Positions 13,301 through 23,889 of a stretch of DNA of 64,000 nt are shown here, piece by piece. The position numbers and the translations under genes are program-made. Position 1 is the first letter of the stretch; every line of letters begins with the position of its first letter. Under the pieces are notes generated by a model that saw only the letters and a program-made list of their open reading frames with translations, did no database searches and was not told where the DNA came from. The stretch covers positions 209,094,472-209,158,471 of the forward strand of contig NC_135783.1 of NCBI RefSeq assembly GCF_051106095.1, given 5' to 3'. The stretch is from Pogona vitticeps. Its lineage: Eukaryota > Chordata > Lepidosauria > Squamata > Agamidae.

Positions 13301-15976
13301 CTTAGAGTAACCATCAGTGGTGGCCTTTGGCTGTGCATGTGAGGACTTTGTAACAAAAGGTGATTTTGCAGCTGTGTGTAGCAAACACATCTACTGTGCA
13401 GACCACAATCCAGCCAAAGTGAAGCAATTTAAATTTCATTTATTAAAATGAACTTTATATTTACTGTTAAAATCACTAGGGCCTTAAAAGTGCTTAACTT
13501 TGGATGAAGAGTGTCCAGGTTTCTCCTTTTATTAGTTAAGTGATTTTTAGAACCTTTTTTATAAAGCTCCTAGATGGAGTTTGCAGTGTTATTTTATTTG
13601 AGAGTGTTTATAAAGAAGACATAAAACCCAGTTTTGTGCTGTATTTGCTGGATAAACTGAACTACAAGGATGTTCCTTATTGGTTTCTCCCCTTTAAGTT
13701 TCTCAGAAGGAGGAGCTGGCACAGTTGAAGAAGTCGGCCGAAGACACGCAGATGGCACTTTCACCAGTGATTACAACAAACTCCTGGATGACTTGGCTAC
13801 CCAAGAGTTTTTGAAGTGGCTGATCAACCAGAAAGTGACCCAGAGGTGCTTGAATTTTGATTAACCTTTTTTTTTCAGATGTACTTGGATTCCTTAGTTG
13901 TGGAGAGGGAAATGTTGGTTATTTATGGTAAAAGCAAAATAGAAATACTGTATATATATATTTTAAAAAGACAAAAATGTGGTGGCACCTTAAAGACTAA
14001 TGTATATAATTTTTTAAAATGTGAGCTTTCATGGACAAGTCCACTTCATTAGACGTTCATCTTGCATCTGATGAAGTGGACTTGTCCATGAAAGCTTAAA
14101 TTAAAAAAAAGTATATAACAGTTGGTCTTTAAGATGCCACCACCTTTTCGTCTTTCCTACTTTTTGTTTCTATTTTTCTTTTACCTACAATACTTGCACA
14201 GACTAACATGGCCACCCCCTTCTACAACTAGATCTATAAAAGGCATTGATTATTTCTGTGACTCATGGGTAATACGGGTGGGCAACTTGGAGTTTTGTTG
14301 CTCCTAGCATCTCTCTCCAACATAGCCAAAGGTGAGGAGTGATGGTAGTTATAGTCCAACAATATCTGGAGAGACACATGCTTCCCACTCCTATTTGCCT
14401 TGTACATGTAGTATTAGGAAGAGATTACAGTGATTTGTTGGAAGGGGGGAACTGATGCTACGGTCTTCCAGTGGCTCATCATCTCCATCCAACAATAGCT
14501 CCTTGAACATCTCGTTGACAGGTGTCTTGTGATCTGGACAGGGAAAGAAGTGTCCCCCTCAAGTTGGATATAAGCCCCTATCCTTGAACCTTCTATGGTC
14601 TTTTTCATGCAAACCAGCACATTCCTCTGCATACAAATAAAGAGACTCGTTGAAAAGCAGGTTTTCTGCTTATTTTTGTGGGGGGAAACTCCTTTTTCTA
14701 CCAAGGAATAATTCAAAGAAGGGCTCAAGGGTGCTTCCAGGCATTTTGTGCCTATGATGTCAATACCTCTGGAAGGTGATAGTGCCAGCCCTACTATTAG
14801 GTAGAGCTCAGTTAGGAACATTTTCCAAGCAGAGGGATGCATTCCTCGATGAGAAACCTTCTAGAGGCTACATGGTAGTTTTGGAGGGAAGGAATGCAGG
14901 GACAACACGACATCCACCTATACCCATATCCCTTCTTGGCATGCATCCATCCTCAAATGTGCACCTCATTCACAAGCATGCAACCCGCCATTCATACTCA
15001 CCCTATGTCTCAATACATTGTCCACCTTCAGCAGGTGTGGATGGGAACTAGCAGCTAATGAGATGCCTTTGAATGGCTGAAAGTGAGGCATTAAAGCCAC
15101 AGCTGCCGTCCTTGGTTCCTGTCCAGGATTTAGAATTCAGTGGTACAATGGAGATTTCATATAGCCACCAGACTCAACAGTCAGAGCTACACATGTCCTT
15201 CCTGAATTGATCTTTAAAAAAAAAAAAAAAGCTTAAAAAGCCATCACCATCTCAAGTGTCAGTATATCCCATGAATTAATTCTGTGCTCTTTAAAGGAAT
15301 ATTCTTCTTTTTAATTTTATCCTGACTGAAACAGCAGCAAATAGCCTTGGAATTTTGGGCAGGAACATCCTGTGTCTTTAATCTTAAGTATTAAGGAATG
15401 TCATTTGGAACAGCAGTGTTTGCTGCCTCTACAAAGGGCATTGCTTAACACAAACACACCGCAGATGCAGCCCAGTTCAGATATAGATGCATGTGAGAGG
15501 TGTGAGAGGTTCAGATATTTGTGGACTTTAACTTTCAGAATTCTTCAACCAGCAAGGCCAATGTTCAAAGTACTGTTCAAATTAGGGAGGGGATCTGGGA
15601 GTTCTAATTTCTATGTTTACAGGCTCTGGGGTAGGACAGTTTCTATGTGAGGGAGAGAAAAAAAGAGAATTCTAAAGGGTGACAGTAAACAGCTCTAACT
15701 ACCCACAGAGGTGGCCAACCTAGCACCTTCCATACGTTTTGAACCACAACTGTTATCAGTCTCTGCCAGCATGGTAAGTGGTAATGTGGTAAGGGGAATT
15801 ACAGTCCAAAACAGGTGGGGTGGGGGCACACTAGGTTGACTACACCTCATTGCTATGGAGAGCCAGTTTCTATTTTTAAAAGAGTTTGTTTTGCCAACGT
15901 TCTGAGCACACCAAACTTAACTTTCTTAATTTTCTCTCTTTGTGTTCCCAGGGATGTGTTGGGAGAATACCAGTAA
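1231..15976 (+). CDS. GCG: Preproglucagon gene, complete coding region over five coding exons
   Basis: Encodes the secreted precursor of glucagon, GLP-1 and GLP-2, made in islet alpha cells, gut L cells and brainstem neurons. The spliced coding length is 570 bases (189 residues). Residues 1-22 look like a signal peptide (start [15 protein letters not shown]). Glucagon spans 55-83, followed by Lys-Arg. A short intervening peptide runs to 99. GLP-1 spans 100-130, followed by Arg-Arg. Intervening peptide 2 is 133-148, GLP-2 starts at 149, and a tail DVLGEYQ ends the protein. All exon joins use GT-AG and all introns split a codon after its second base, so the three hormone exons (162, 138 and 147 bases) are symmetric. 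The tail after GLP-2 resembles that of chicken and other sauropsids, as recalled. DPP4 follows downstream on the same strand, as in other vertebrates. The 5' noncoding exon was not found. Confidence 0.96.
1711..1872 (+). CDS. GCG: GCG glucagon exon
   Basis: The acceptor is cttgtag and the donor gtaagc. Encodes the rest of the N-terminal propeptide ([20 protein letters not shown]), a Lys-Arg processing site, then glucagon starting [15 protein letters not shown] and ending WLMNT, then Lys-Arg-Ser. Compared with human glucagon from memory, position 13 is Phe instead of Tyr and position 16 is Thr instead of Ser. The rest is identical, including His1, Ser2 and the C-terminal helix DFVQWLMNT. Confidence 0.96.
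2181..2339. repeat. (ATCC)n microsatellite with ATCG variants
   Basis: A tetranucleotide tract of about 160 bases. The first third mixes ATCG and ATCC units (palindromic atcgat steps) and the remainder is pure. It lies in the GCG intron between the glucagon and GLP-1 exons and produces long repetitive false frames on both strands. Confidence 0.95.
2340..6900. other. GCG intron 3, left part; nothing firmly recognised
   Basis: Part of the 8.2 kb intron between the glucagon and GLP-1 exons. No host exon and no firmly classifiable repeat was seen. A 203-codon open frame at 4457-5068 (+) is not recognised; it is proline- and serine-rich with no domain or splice context. A short CA-rich stretch lies near 3860-3895. 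Confidence 0.4.
6904..7031. mobile_element. Short palindromic MITE, copy 1
   Basis: About 128 bases with long terminal inverted repeats. The left 'agatgttcttggactag' and 'ctcccagaagcc' mirror the right 'ggatttctgggg' and 'gtccaagaacatctgg'. Related copies are at 22116-22245, 43213-43350 and 52080-52217. This is a very common non-autonomous family of lizard introns, here inserted in the GCG intron. Confidence 0.75.
7032..9870. other. GCG intron 3, middle part; only simple repeats seen
   Basis: Contains a CA/CACA tract at about 7291-7313, a T-run at 7630-7645 and an AT-rich TATA-like run at 8040-8070. No host exon or classifiable transposon was recognised. A fragment at about 9775-9830 looks like a piece of a common 'catgctgg...attccggg' interspersed repeat. 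Confidence 0.35.
9876..9969. repeat. (GGAA)n microsatellite
   Basis: About 90 bases of nearly pure GGAA units, ending only 64 bases before the GLP-1 exon acceptor. GGAA is the ETS core, so such a tract can in principle bind ETS factors. Nothing here shows that it does. Confidence 0.95.
10034..10171 (+). CDS. GCG: GCG GLP-1 exon
   Basis: The acceptor is ttctttcag and the donor gtaaga. The exon gives NGLARR, then HADYER, then GLP-1 beginning [17 protein letters not shown] and ending AWLMNGRG, followed by Arg-Arg. The single Arg before HADG is the prohormone convertase site that releases active GLP-1. The Gly before Arg-Arg can donate the C-terminal amide. Ala at position 2 keeps the peptide a DPP4 substrate, unlike venom exendin-4, which has Gly there. 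Asp3 and Tyr6 differ from mammalian Glu3 and Phe6, and the same HADGTY start is known in fish GLP-1. Confidence 0.96.
10172..13698. other. GCG: GCG intron 4
   Basis: Intron between the GLP-1 and GLP-2 exons. The segment 10411-11260 is CT-rich and ends in a pattern typical of LINE/SINE 3' ends ('ggcactctataaaaatcaatgat', split here as ggcactctat and aaaaatcaat, then AAT-rich). It is probably an old retroelement, and its 161-codon open frame (10411-10896) is not recognised as a host exon. A short GT run lies at 11741-11757. Nothing else is supported. Confidence 0.4.
13699..13845 (+). CDS. GCG: GCG GLP-2 exon
   Basis: The acceptor is ctttaag and the donor gtgctt. Encodes intervening peptide 2 ([15 protein letters not shown]) with an Arg-Arg site, then GLP-2 starting [16 protein letters not shown] and ending [13 protein letters not shown]-2 acts on the intestinal epithelium through GLP2R. 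The match to the chicken GLP-2 region is close (recalled WLINTKVTQR). Ala at position 2 again makes it a DPP4 substrate. The exon is 147 bases and symmetric with its neighbours. Confidence 0.95.
13970..14220. mobile_element. Inverted-dimer interspersed repeat (CTGATGA..GAAAG family)
   Basis: Two copies of the same unit face each other. The left arm (about 13977-14052) is the reverse complement of the right arm (about 14062-14145); both carry 'gtggacttgtcc' and 'tgaaagct', and 'ggtggca..ttaaagac' at the outer ends. The right copy continues into 'agactaacatggcc' at about 14200. A related single copy lies at 37550-37680. It sits in the last GCG intron. The central hairpin has a hammerhead-like arrangement (see findings). 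Confidence 0.65.
14280..14385. repeat. Interspersed repeat fragment, diverged MITE
   Basis: The pattern 'gggtgggcaacttgg ... tagtccaacaatatctgg' is shared with 43670-44000 and, more weakly, with 15705-15850. It is a diverged relative of the short palindromic MITEs. Only fragments are preserved. Confidence 0.4.
14386..15951. other. GCG: GCG intron 5, right part
   Basis: Nothing firmly recognised except an A-run at 15213-15230 and a diverged MITE-like stretch at about 15705-15850 ('ggccaacctagcacc ... attacagtcc'). The last exon acceptor follows a pyrimidine-rich tract at 15920-15951. Confidence 0.4.
15952..15976 (+). CDS. GCG: GCG terminal coding segment and stop
   Basis: The acceptor is gttcccag at 15951. 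The first base completes the Arg182 codon, followed by Asp-Val-Leu-Gly-Glu-Tyr-Gln and TAA at 15974-15976. Chicken proglucagon, as recalled, ends in nearly the same tail (DLLGEYQ), which supports both the acceptor and the frame. Mammalian proglucagon ends a residue or so after GLP-2 and lacks this tail. Confidence 0.92.
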
Positions 15977-16542
15977 AAGAGCGGGAGAAATCAGGCATCT
16001 TGAATCAAGGTCTTCACTACATCCACTACCAGCTGGTGGGGATTTTTTTTAGGCATAACATCCTGTACCCTCAAGCCACACAGCTTAGCATGCCAGGAAA
16101 TGAGTTGCGCTGTCTTGTCCTGCTAGGAAAGGATTCGCTAGGAAATGTGCCCTCAAAAGTTGGACACAGCCAAAATAACAGGTTTATTGGCTTAAAGTTC
16201 TGTATTTTTAGAGCTTTTTGTTTATTTTAAGAAGATCTCCCAAAGGCCCCCAAATTACTGTGTTTACATTTAGCAGTGCTATTTTCCCCCCCTGATGAAG
16301 ATTGTGTACATAGAAATGAGACAAATGCAAAATATGAAAACAGCAAGAACTGTAAAGAATGGCAGCTAAGACTGTGTGGAAATTTCCTTCTTGAAACCTT
16401 TGTTATAAAAAGGCTCCACTTTCCAGACATCGGTAAAATAAAAATAAAAAAATCTCAAGCTTCTTTTCCGGTGGTTAATTATTTTTATTTCTTTTTTAAA
16501 AATAACAACAACAATTTTGTTGTGCCTTAACGGAAAAATAAA
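15977..16542 (+). other. GCG: GCG 3' UTR with candidate poly(A) signals
   Basis: Non-coding sequence follows the GCG stop. AATAAA hexamers occur at 16437-16442 and 16443-16448 and again at 16537-16542, giving a 3' UTR of about 480-590 bases. No interspersed repeat was recognised inside it. Which hexamer is used cannot be settled from sequence alone. Confidence 0.6.
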
Positions 16543-17700
16543 ATCTCTTAATTATATCACATGCCTAGTGGAATCAGATTAAGCTTAATGTTGTTCAGCA
16601 TTCTAGTTTTCAAAAGTCAGGCTGATGCCTTTATAAAGAAATGTGTGGAAGGACGTAAATCCACCTTCTCTTTCTTCTTTTCAGCATCTGCTAGTCACAC
16701 TAGGAGACAGGTGGGCATGCTTTGCATAAAAAAAAGCCTTATCAGTGGAAGAATGTTTCTTTTCTGCTTTCTAAACTGCATTAAAAAAAGCAGCTACACA
16801 TGGCACAAAGAGCAGAAAAAGCGGCATTTTAGGGTCGCAGACAGAAGCAGAGAAACTTTCCTGTATTCCACGTTCTCCCCTTTCTCGGTGTTGCTTCACT
16901 CAGCCAAGGAGCTTTGTTGTACGGACGCACAGACTCCCCAAAGAAAAGGTTGTTAGTGGGGGGGAAAATCGCACATTTTCTTTGAAACGTTAACATAACC
17001 CACTACAATTTTTTCCAAAAACATAAAAACATGAGAAAAGGGAAGCTGGGTCATTGCCCTGTAGAATCATCCTTTCCAGAACCTTTTGTTAAATGATACT
17101 TATCAGGAAGACAGTCAAATGGAAAACATTTTTGGATCAGAATAATTACAAAAACAAATTAGGCTTTTTTTTTTTTTTTTTGCATGTTATTGATTTCAAC
17201 GGATGAGCCTTGGCCAATTGTTACACTTGCCTTTGAAATTCCTGGAATTTAAAAAATATTTACCTTTGTTGGGTTGTGTTTCAGTGTTTTGCAACCCTGG
17301 AGAACCACAACTGCAGGGTTAGTCTGCCAATTATTTTTATTCCTCCCCCCCCCCCAATTCCCCTCGATTTCCTCTAGAAACCACAGTGCTGCAAATTAAC
17401 AATTCGTAGCTTGACATCTGGAATGGTTCATTCCAAGGGCCTGAATCATATTTCCCTTTCCAAAATAAACAAAAATCAGAATGCACTCACTTTTTAAAAA
17501 AAGGCAATTTGCAAATATAATCCAGGTTACATGGCATGACGACAAGTAGAAAGAAACTTGGGAGGTTTGAGGGGGAAAGCATGGTTTTGAAATTCTCATT
17601 AGAAGGCTAGATGGATGGAAGAGCTGCAGAACATAGATATTAAAAATACTTAAGAATAACACCCATGAAGATTAGGTACAGTAGGGTTATTAACATTGTT
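16543..17700. other. Intergenic sequence after GCG; nothing recognised
   Basis: AT-rich sequence with homopolymer runs (T-run at 17166-17181, C-run at 17345-17356). A 131-codon open frame at 16561-16956 has no recognisable homology or splice context. No repeat family was identified. Confidence 0.4.
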
Positions 17701-17703
17701 TTA

Positions 17704-17975
17704 CAGTGGACCCTCTACTTAAGGAATTAATCTGTATTGGAATGGTGGCTGCAAGTCGAAAAGTCTGTAAGTCGAATCTCCATTGACCTACAATGCACGG
17801 AAAACCGATTAATCCCATAAACAGTGGTTTTTATTCTATTTTTGTTCCATTTTGGTTTTTTTCTGGTCTGTAAGTCGATTCTCTGGCTGCAAGTCGAATC
17901 TAAATTTTGCAGCCAGAGAAGTCTGTAACTCAAAAAGTCTGTAAGTCGAGCCGTCTGTAAGTCGAGGGTCCACTG
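17704..17975. mobile_element. Tigger/mariner-like MITE 1
   Basis: Terminal inverted repeats start CAGTGGACCCTC and end GAGGGTCCACTG, flanked on both sides by TA (17702-17703 and 17976-17977), as expected for the Tc1/mariner superfamily. The interior repeats the motif 'gtctgtaagtcga'. The 272-base length and lack of coding sequence mark it as non-autonomous. Confidence 0.88.
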
Positions 17976-18119
17976 TACTTGCCTTGTCGTGCTCCTAAGA
18001 GAACAAGACACATTAACAGGACTTTTCCTCTTATTAGTACATGATTTCAAGTGGCCTCTGATTTACAGCAAGCTTAATAGGGTCCTGAAAGTACAGTACA
18101 TGAGATTTTTTAAAAAAAG

Positions 18120-18230
18120 TTTCCTATTGCCAGTGAGTCTCAATGGCTGAGCAGGGATTTGAAGCCAGGTCTCTCTCGTCCTGGCCTGACACTCTCTCCC
18201 CTATATCACTTTGGCTCACAGAACTTTTCC
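18120..18230 (-). mobile_element. tRNA-derived SINE fragment
   Basis: Read on the minus strand, the sequence has a B-box-like 'ggcttcaaatccctgctc' and an A-box-like region. This matches the tRNA-like head of a widespread amniote SINE type. It lacks a foldable intact tRNA, so it is not a tRNA gene. Confidence 0.5.
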
Positions 18231-18579
18231 CAGCAGGGAGATGAAGTGACGCCAAAACTTTCCCAGTTTTATGCTGGGGCTAATGTTAAAGCTTCAACAT
18301 CAGCAAGGAAACACCTGGCAATCCTTATGGAGCATTGTAAATGCCTGTCAGATGGATGCAACCCACACAGTGGGGCATAGTTAAGGAAGAGGGGCAAATG
18401 AATGTGCTTTCAGCAAAGGAATCAAATGCTGTCAGCCAATAATGCAAAAGGAGGGACAGAATGAGAGAGGAAGTTAAACTTAAGTACAGCCTACTTAGTT
18501 GTACATGATGGCCTTACATGTAATGGTGGAGACGGGTGGCTTATTACCTCAATGGTCCTGCCATTTAATTTGGAAAGCC

Positions 18580-18665
18580 CAGGTAGGAGCTGCATTGAAC
18601 AGGGGGTTGGACTCGATGGCCTTACAGCCCCCCTTCTTACTCTTTTATTCTATGAATCTATGAAC
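18580..18665 (+). mobile_element. LINE/SINE 3' end fragment (CR1-like)
   Basis: The pattern 'gggggttggactcgatgg' followed by a 'ttctatgaatctatga' tail is the common 3' end of CR1-type amniote elements. Only the end is preserved. A nearby stretch at 18840-18960 resembles another common fragment ('ggctgcaatcct ... ggaagtaagt'). Confidence 0.5.
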
Positions 18666-18959
18666 TGTGTAATAATTGTTCTGGCTTTAAATTCATGCAT
18701 GCTTCCTGCCAAACCTTTTGAGTACTGCTCCAGTCTTGGGGAGCCAAGAGTAGATCCAAACAGATAAATTTTTAGCACTGTGAGAAAAAGCAAGAGTTCC
18801 AGTTCAGCACATCCCAATCCCGCTGAGAAGTCATCACTTTCAGGCTGCAATCCTCTTACACCTACTTGGAAGTAAGTAACATCCATTAAAACACGTGGCC
18901 CTTTGAAAGGATTCAAAAGGTCACGTGTAGACTTACTTGCATTCACCGGACATTGCAGC

Positions 18960-20440
18960 CTCTCCTGTATTCACACCCAACTTCCCTTCTGACAGTCAAG
19001 AAATCTTTTGGAGTGACATCGACTGCAGTATGATTCCTTACGGAGAGAAGTGAAAAACAGGGATGCTCTGCCAGTAAAGCGTTTAAGGCATCGCTTGGGA
19101 TCTTTCCCAAACATGTTCACAATTGAAACACCTGTCTTGTTCCTTTCAGTGAGACATGTGTCAAGAGTGGCAACTTACCTGTTCTTCATTCTAGTACACG
19201 CACTCTTGGGAAAATCTTTATTAAAAACTCTTGCTTTTTATAATATCCCAACTAATGCTAATCGAAGAGATCAACATTCTTTTGCCTAAGATCTTGGAGA
19301 TTCACTGCAAGTCAACACCAGTAGATCTGGGCTAACCTGAGCAATAGGTTGACTTGATGTAAAACACCTTAAGTTTGCAGCATTAGTAACGATCCTGGTG
19401 GCATTACTTGGTTGCATTTTTAGGCACATGAAGATCACCAGCCATTTCTGAGCCTTAAGACAATGGAGAACATTATGTGGCACAAGCCTTTCTTGGTCTC
19501 TCTATAGCTTCAATTTGCCAAGAAGAAATAAACAGTCTCTGTGCTGGGAAGCAGCCTAAGTTAACTCTTGCTCTTAAAGGTGAGATTCTGCGAAGTCCTG
19601 GCAAGTTTATAGCTGGAAGGGCAGGGAAGTTGCAACTCCAGCATCCTTGACAAATGGTTATGCAATGTGTCCTTAAATATCTCTGAAAAAGAAGAGGCTA
19701 TTATCTTAGAAGGTAGTCCCTTCTGCCTCGAGCCACCTTGGGAATGTTATATCAATCTTTAGTCACAATCTCCTTCTTTGCGATTTCCATTCACTGGTTC
19801 TGGTGCTGCTGACAGAAAACAAGAGTGCACAACTGTTGTTCAGCTGTTTTAAACTGGCTCTTGGATCTCTTTTACCAAATATGTGCCACTGGACTTGCTT
19901 CCCAAAGATCTCAGCCTTCTCATGAGCCTGCTCTGCACCTGTGGTAATTTATTAGTATCCTTGTTGAAATGAGGTGCTCAGAACTGGATATGAGTGCAGC
20001 TGCTTGGAGTGAGCGGGTGGGGACCCTCAATTACTTGGGCTGTCAATTACATTTAGAAGTGGTATACTCAATGGAGGGGGGCGATTGCATGTTATTAAAT
20101 GACTACCCCTTCCTGCAGTGAAGACTGTTTGTAAAAAGGATGTAGAGCTGGATGGCCTCTGCCTTTTGCAGGTCTCTGGTTTAAATAATTTTAAGGTTGG
20201 AGCTGAGTTTGATATGAATCAGTAGGAAATGTTGCTTTATCAAATCCTACAAACATAATTTATGCATGCAAAGTGCAAATTTGCAGTTCCATATAAGACT
20301 GTAAAATTGATCTTTGGCTTTAAGAGCAGATATTTAGGATTAGGAAAGGGAAAATATTAAAAGTTCAGCCGCTACTCTTCAGCATCCTGCTGCCTGGACA
20401 GTGGTCAGGACTTGAAAACAACTCATTACAGATAACAAGT
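18960..20440. other. Intergenic; old LINE-like remnant at about 19860-20050
   Basis: Mostly unrecognised. The stretch around 19880-20020 ('atgaggtgctcagaactgg') resembles the diverged CR1/L3-type remnant common in amniote genomes. No host gene was seen. Confidence 0.35.
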
Positions 20441-20449
20441 TCCTTATAA

Positions 20450-20795
20450 TTTTATTTATTTATTTATTTATTTGATTTTTACCCCACCCCTCTAGACCAT
20501 GTCTACTCGGGGCGGCTTACAAAATAAAACAGAACAGTATAAAAATATATAAAATCATAAAATTACAATTACAATTTCAATTTAAAACAATTAATTTAAA
20601 GAGAGGATTACCAAGGTGGAATAGCAAAGAAAAGAAAAAAGGAGAAAGACTTAATTGACTGGAGGGAAGGCCTGCTTGAATAACCAAGTTTTTAACTGAC
20701 TTTTAAAAACACCCAGCGAGGGTGGCAGCCAAATTTCTGTTGGAAGGGTGTTCCACAGCCGAGGAGCCACGGCCGAGAAGGCCCGGTTTCTTGTT
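20450..20795 (-). mobile_element. CR1/L2-like LINE 3' region
   Basis: Starts with a reversed (AAAT)n tail (ttta units at 20450-20475), then 'cggggcggcttacaaaat'. It ends with 'ttccacagccgaggagcc' and 'gagaaggccc', all hallmarks of the 3' part of a CR1-like LINE read on the minus strand. Related regions are at 30530-31466 and 60790-61560. Confidence 0.6.
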
Positions 20796-21205
20796 TTTTC
20801 CTTCCTATAATTAATTCATTTCTCCATTTCTTCTCTAAATAAGGTATACTATGATTATAGCATGAGGGATAACTTTAGTGAAATCTGCAAGTGGTTTCTA
20901 GAATGCAGTCAAAGAAAGAAATCACAAAGCCATAAAAATAATATGTGAAACCACCATAACCACAGAACCAACAGTCATATTAAAAAACAAAAAATAAAAA
21001 AATCAACCCAGTAGACTCAAAGGAACATAGAACTTACCTTTAAAAAAACCAACAAACCTCCTGTGTGATATAAAAGATTTTGGTGCTTCAGTTTGTGGCA
21101 TCATTGGGGTGAAAAGCAGTGAAAAAGAGTATTTCCTGCAGAAAAATCTTCAGAGGGATAGGGAGATTATTCTTATTCTTATTATCTTCATGTATTTTGT
21201 GGGTT

Positions 21206-21333
<128 letters not shown>

Positions 21334-22115
21334 AACTTTAAATATATGTCAGAGCAATCTTTTAAAAAAATGGAAACAAAATCAGAGTGCAAAATGTTAT
21401 AGTCATCAAAAGACAAGCAGAAAAAACAGCAGAGCTCTATTAGAAATATTATTATTATTAGTAGTAGTAGTACATAACAATAATTTTTCTTCCCAGAAGG
21501 ACCCTAGAATTATGTACAATGAAATGATAAAAGAACCCCAAAAATTTTTTTAAAACAGAAATACAAATCCAGGTTTGTCCCATTCTTGGGAGGTCAGCGG
21601 GAAACCCTGAAATTTTTTCCTCTTCTCATCAGTCAGAGGGCATTAGGGTAGGCAGTCGTGGATCAAATTTGCCCATTAATAAGGTTCTTTTTTCCAAAAC
21701 ATAGAACACCAGTGACTGTTCTGCATAATAGGATTTCTTTGATTTCTTGAATCTTCCAGAAAATATCTCTTACTTTTTCCTCTTTTGTTGTTCTCTTCTA
21801 TGTCTTTGCACTGTCCATTATAATAGTTCTCTTTGTCTCTACATGACAGTCACTGAAAAGGTGCATTCAGGATTCTGACCCTACTTCTGTCACCCTTACT
21901 TTTGTATTAAGGTGTGCTTCCAAGAAGGGGAATAATGGCTACTCTCTCAAGTTTGTTGAGATTACCCCATTAAGGTAGATCATGTGACCACGAAAAAGGT
22001 ACTGAACTCTTTAAGAGCAGGTGGGATAAATATGTATATTAGGGTACATAAAACCAGGCACATCCCTTCACCTGGGAAGGTGCAGCATTCTGACTTGTGC
22101 TGGGAGTCCATCTAC

Positions 22116-22245
22116 AGTGGTTTCCAACCTTGGGTAACCCAGGTGTTCTTGGACTGCAACTCCCAGAAGCCTCAGCCAGCACAGCAGGTGGTGAAGGCTT
22201 CTGGGAATTACAGTCCAAGAATACCTGGGTTGCCCCTGTTCTAAG
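22116..22245. mobile_element. Short palindromic MITE, copy 2
   Basis: Left arm 'gttcttggactgcaactcc' and right arm 'ggaattacagtccaagaa' are inverted repeats; same family as 6904-7031. It is followed at 22275-22420 by another repeat with 'gctgaaatcctgttgctt' at its left end, whose relative is at 39588-39790. Confidence 0.7.
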
Positions 22246-22419
22246 GCATTTCCTATAAAAGAAAGGACACAGTCATGAGCTGAAATCCTGTTGCTTAACA
22301 TAGTAAGTCACAACTAGAGTAGGTCCATTGAATTAACATAACCTAGGGAAGAACTGACTCATCAAATCCCAAATTATTCAATGGGCCTACTCTAGTGCAA
22401 CTTGTTACATTAAGGAAGA

Positions 22420-23150
22420 GGATACCTGACATTGTAATCTTACTTTGTGGTTTGCCAATAAAATGTTCAGCCTTCACCCTCTTAATCTGCTCATTTCCTC
22501 CAAATCTTCTTTTTTTGGGGGGGGGAGTATTGTGGGAACACAGCCCCCCTTTTCACAGAAAGTGGGGAACATGACAAAAAAGAGAAGCTTCCTTGTTGTC
22601 CTGTTCTCTCACTGGAGGTGAGAACTGTCAGAGGGCCTGGTGAATTCTCGACAGGCTGTCTTGCCGTGCGGAAACAGCCCATCTCAGCCAAGAAGCAAAA
22701 CGTTGTCGGCAAGCGTTCTTCTTTACATCCCTAATTTAAAAACAGAAGACAAACAGGTGTGACGAACAGCACACGTTGGACTGCTTTTCGGAAGGTTTGT
22801 AAGAAGGTTCGCTCACTTCCCTGGGAGGGATCCCCACAGCCACAGTACTATCGTGGCAAAGAGTAAGGTGCCCTCTTCCCTCATGGGTCTTTCCCAGGCA
22901 ATTTCCATGGCTGTCCTTCTTTTCTGGTTTTGAAAGAAAGAATACCTCAGCCCCCTACCTAGTTTCGTTCATAAGGATGCTTCCAGATGAAGCTTTTGTC
23001 ACACAACTGCTCCAGCTGTTGTATTGGAGTGGGGTCGGCTCCAGATATAATCATCTTCTAATTTATGGCTTCTCTGTGTGTTCCTATCACTACTTCAGTT
23101 TATTTTCCCTTTGTTGTTTGTTTTTGTTATTTGTTATGTGCTGTCAAGTT
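22420..23150. other. Intergenic; nothing recognised
   Basis: No coding region or repeat family could be supported apart from a G-run at 22514-22528. Confidence 0.35.
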
Positions 23151-23154
23151 GCCT

Positions 23155-23375
23155 CCACAACCTGGGCTCGATCCCAGCAGATTTAGGGAGCTGGCTCAAG
23201 GTTGACTCCGCCTTTCATCCTTCCAAAGTCAGGAAATTAAGTACCCAGCCTGCTAGGTGCGTGTGTGTGTGTGTGAACGCACAGTCTATATCCTATATAA
23301 TTAAATTCTAAACCGCCCAGAGAGTGCTTTAAGCTCTTTGGGGTGATATATAAGCAGCACACTTTCCTTTGTTTT
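23155..23375 (+). mobile_element. tRNA-headed, L2-type-tailed SINE
   Basis: The pattern 'gggctcgatcccagcag' (B box), 'ctggctcaaggttgactc', then 'accgcccagagagtgctt' and 'gatatataagcagcaca' defines a family seen at least five more times here: 37058-37262, 44618-44880, 58634-58689 with 59232-59445, 59950-60125, and a piece at 39658-39722. A GT run is inserted at 23260-23274. Confidence 0.65.
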
Positions 23376-23889
23376 GCTTTTGCTGAGCACCTGTAGACTC
23401 AAGCTTGTGGTTTCCTTTAGGCAGTCAGTCCATCTCATATCTGGTCTCCTTCTTATCCTGCTGCCTTCCACCTTTCCCTCTCAGTATTAAGAACTGTCTT
23501 GTTTTGCACACAGTCTCCTTTACAAGGCATCCTTCCCTTCAATTTTCCCTTCAATTTTCCTTTGTTTGACCCAAACATTTCCAGTTAGACCAACATCCTT
23601 TCATTGCCTTTACTGTATCTAGAAAAAAGAGAGAGAGAGGCAGGCAGGCAGGCATAGCCACTAGTATCTCTACTGAGTAGTTTTACACTAAGCACTATCG
23701 GAGGCTTGCATTTCTCTCTCTTAGGCTATGAAGAACTCCATTTGCAGTGCATACAATCTCGAATCATAACTGAATGCCTACCCACAGACATGCAAATCAA
23801 AGCCATTTTAGGAGTTCCGGTTTGAACTTTTTAATTCAGAGATGAAAGTATTTTATTTGAGTAAAATATATCGCCCTGAGTTCTTTTTT

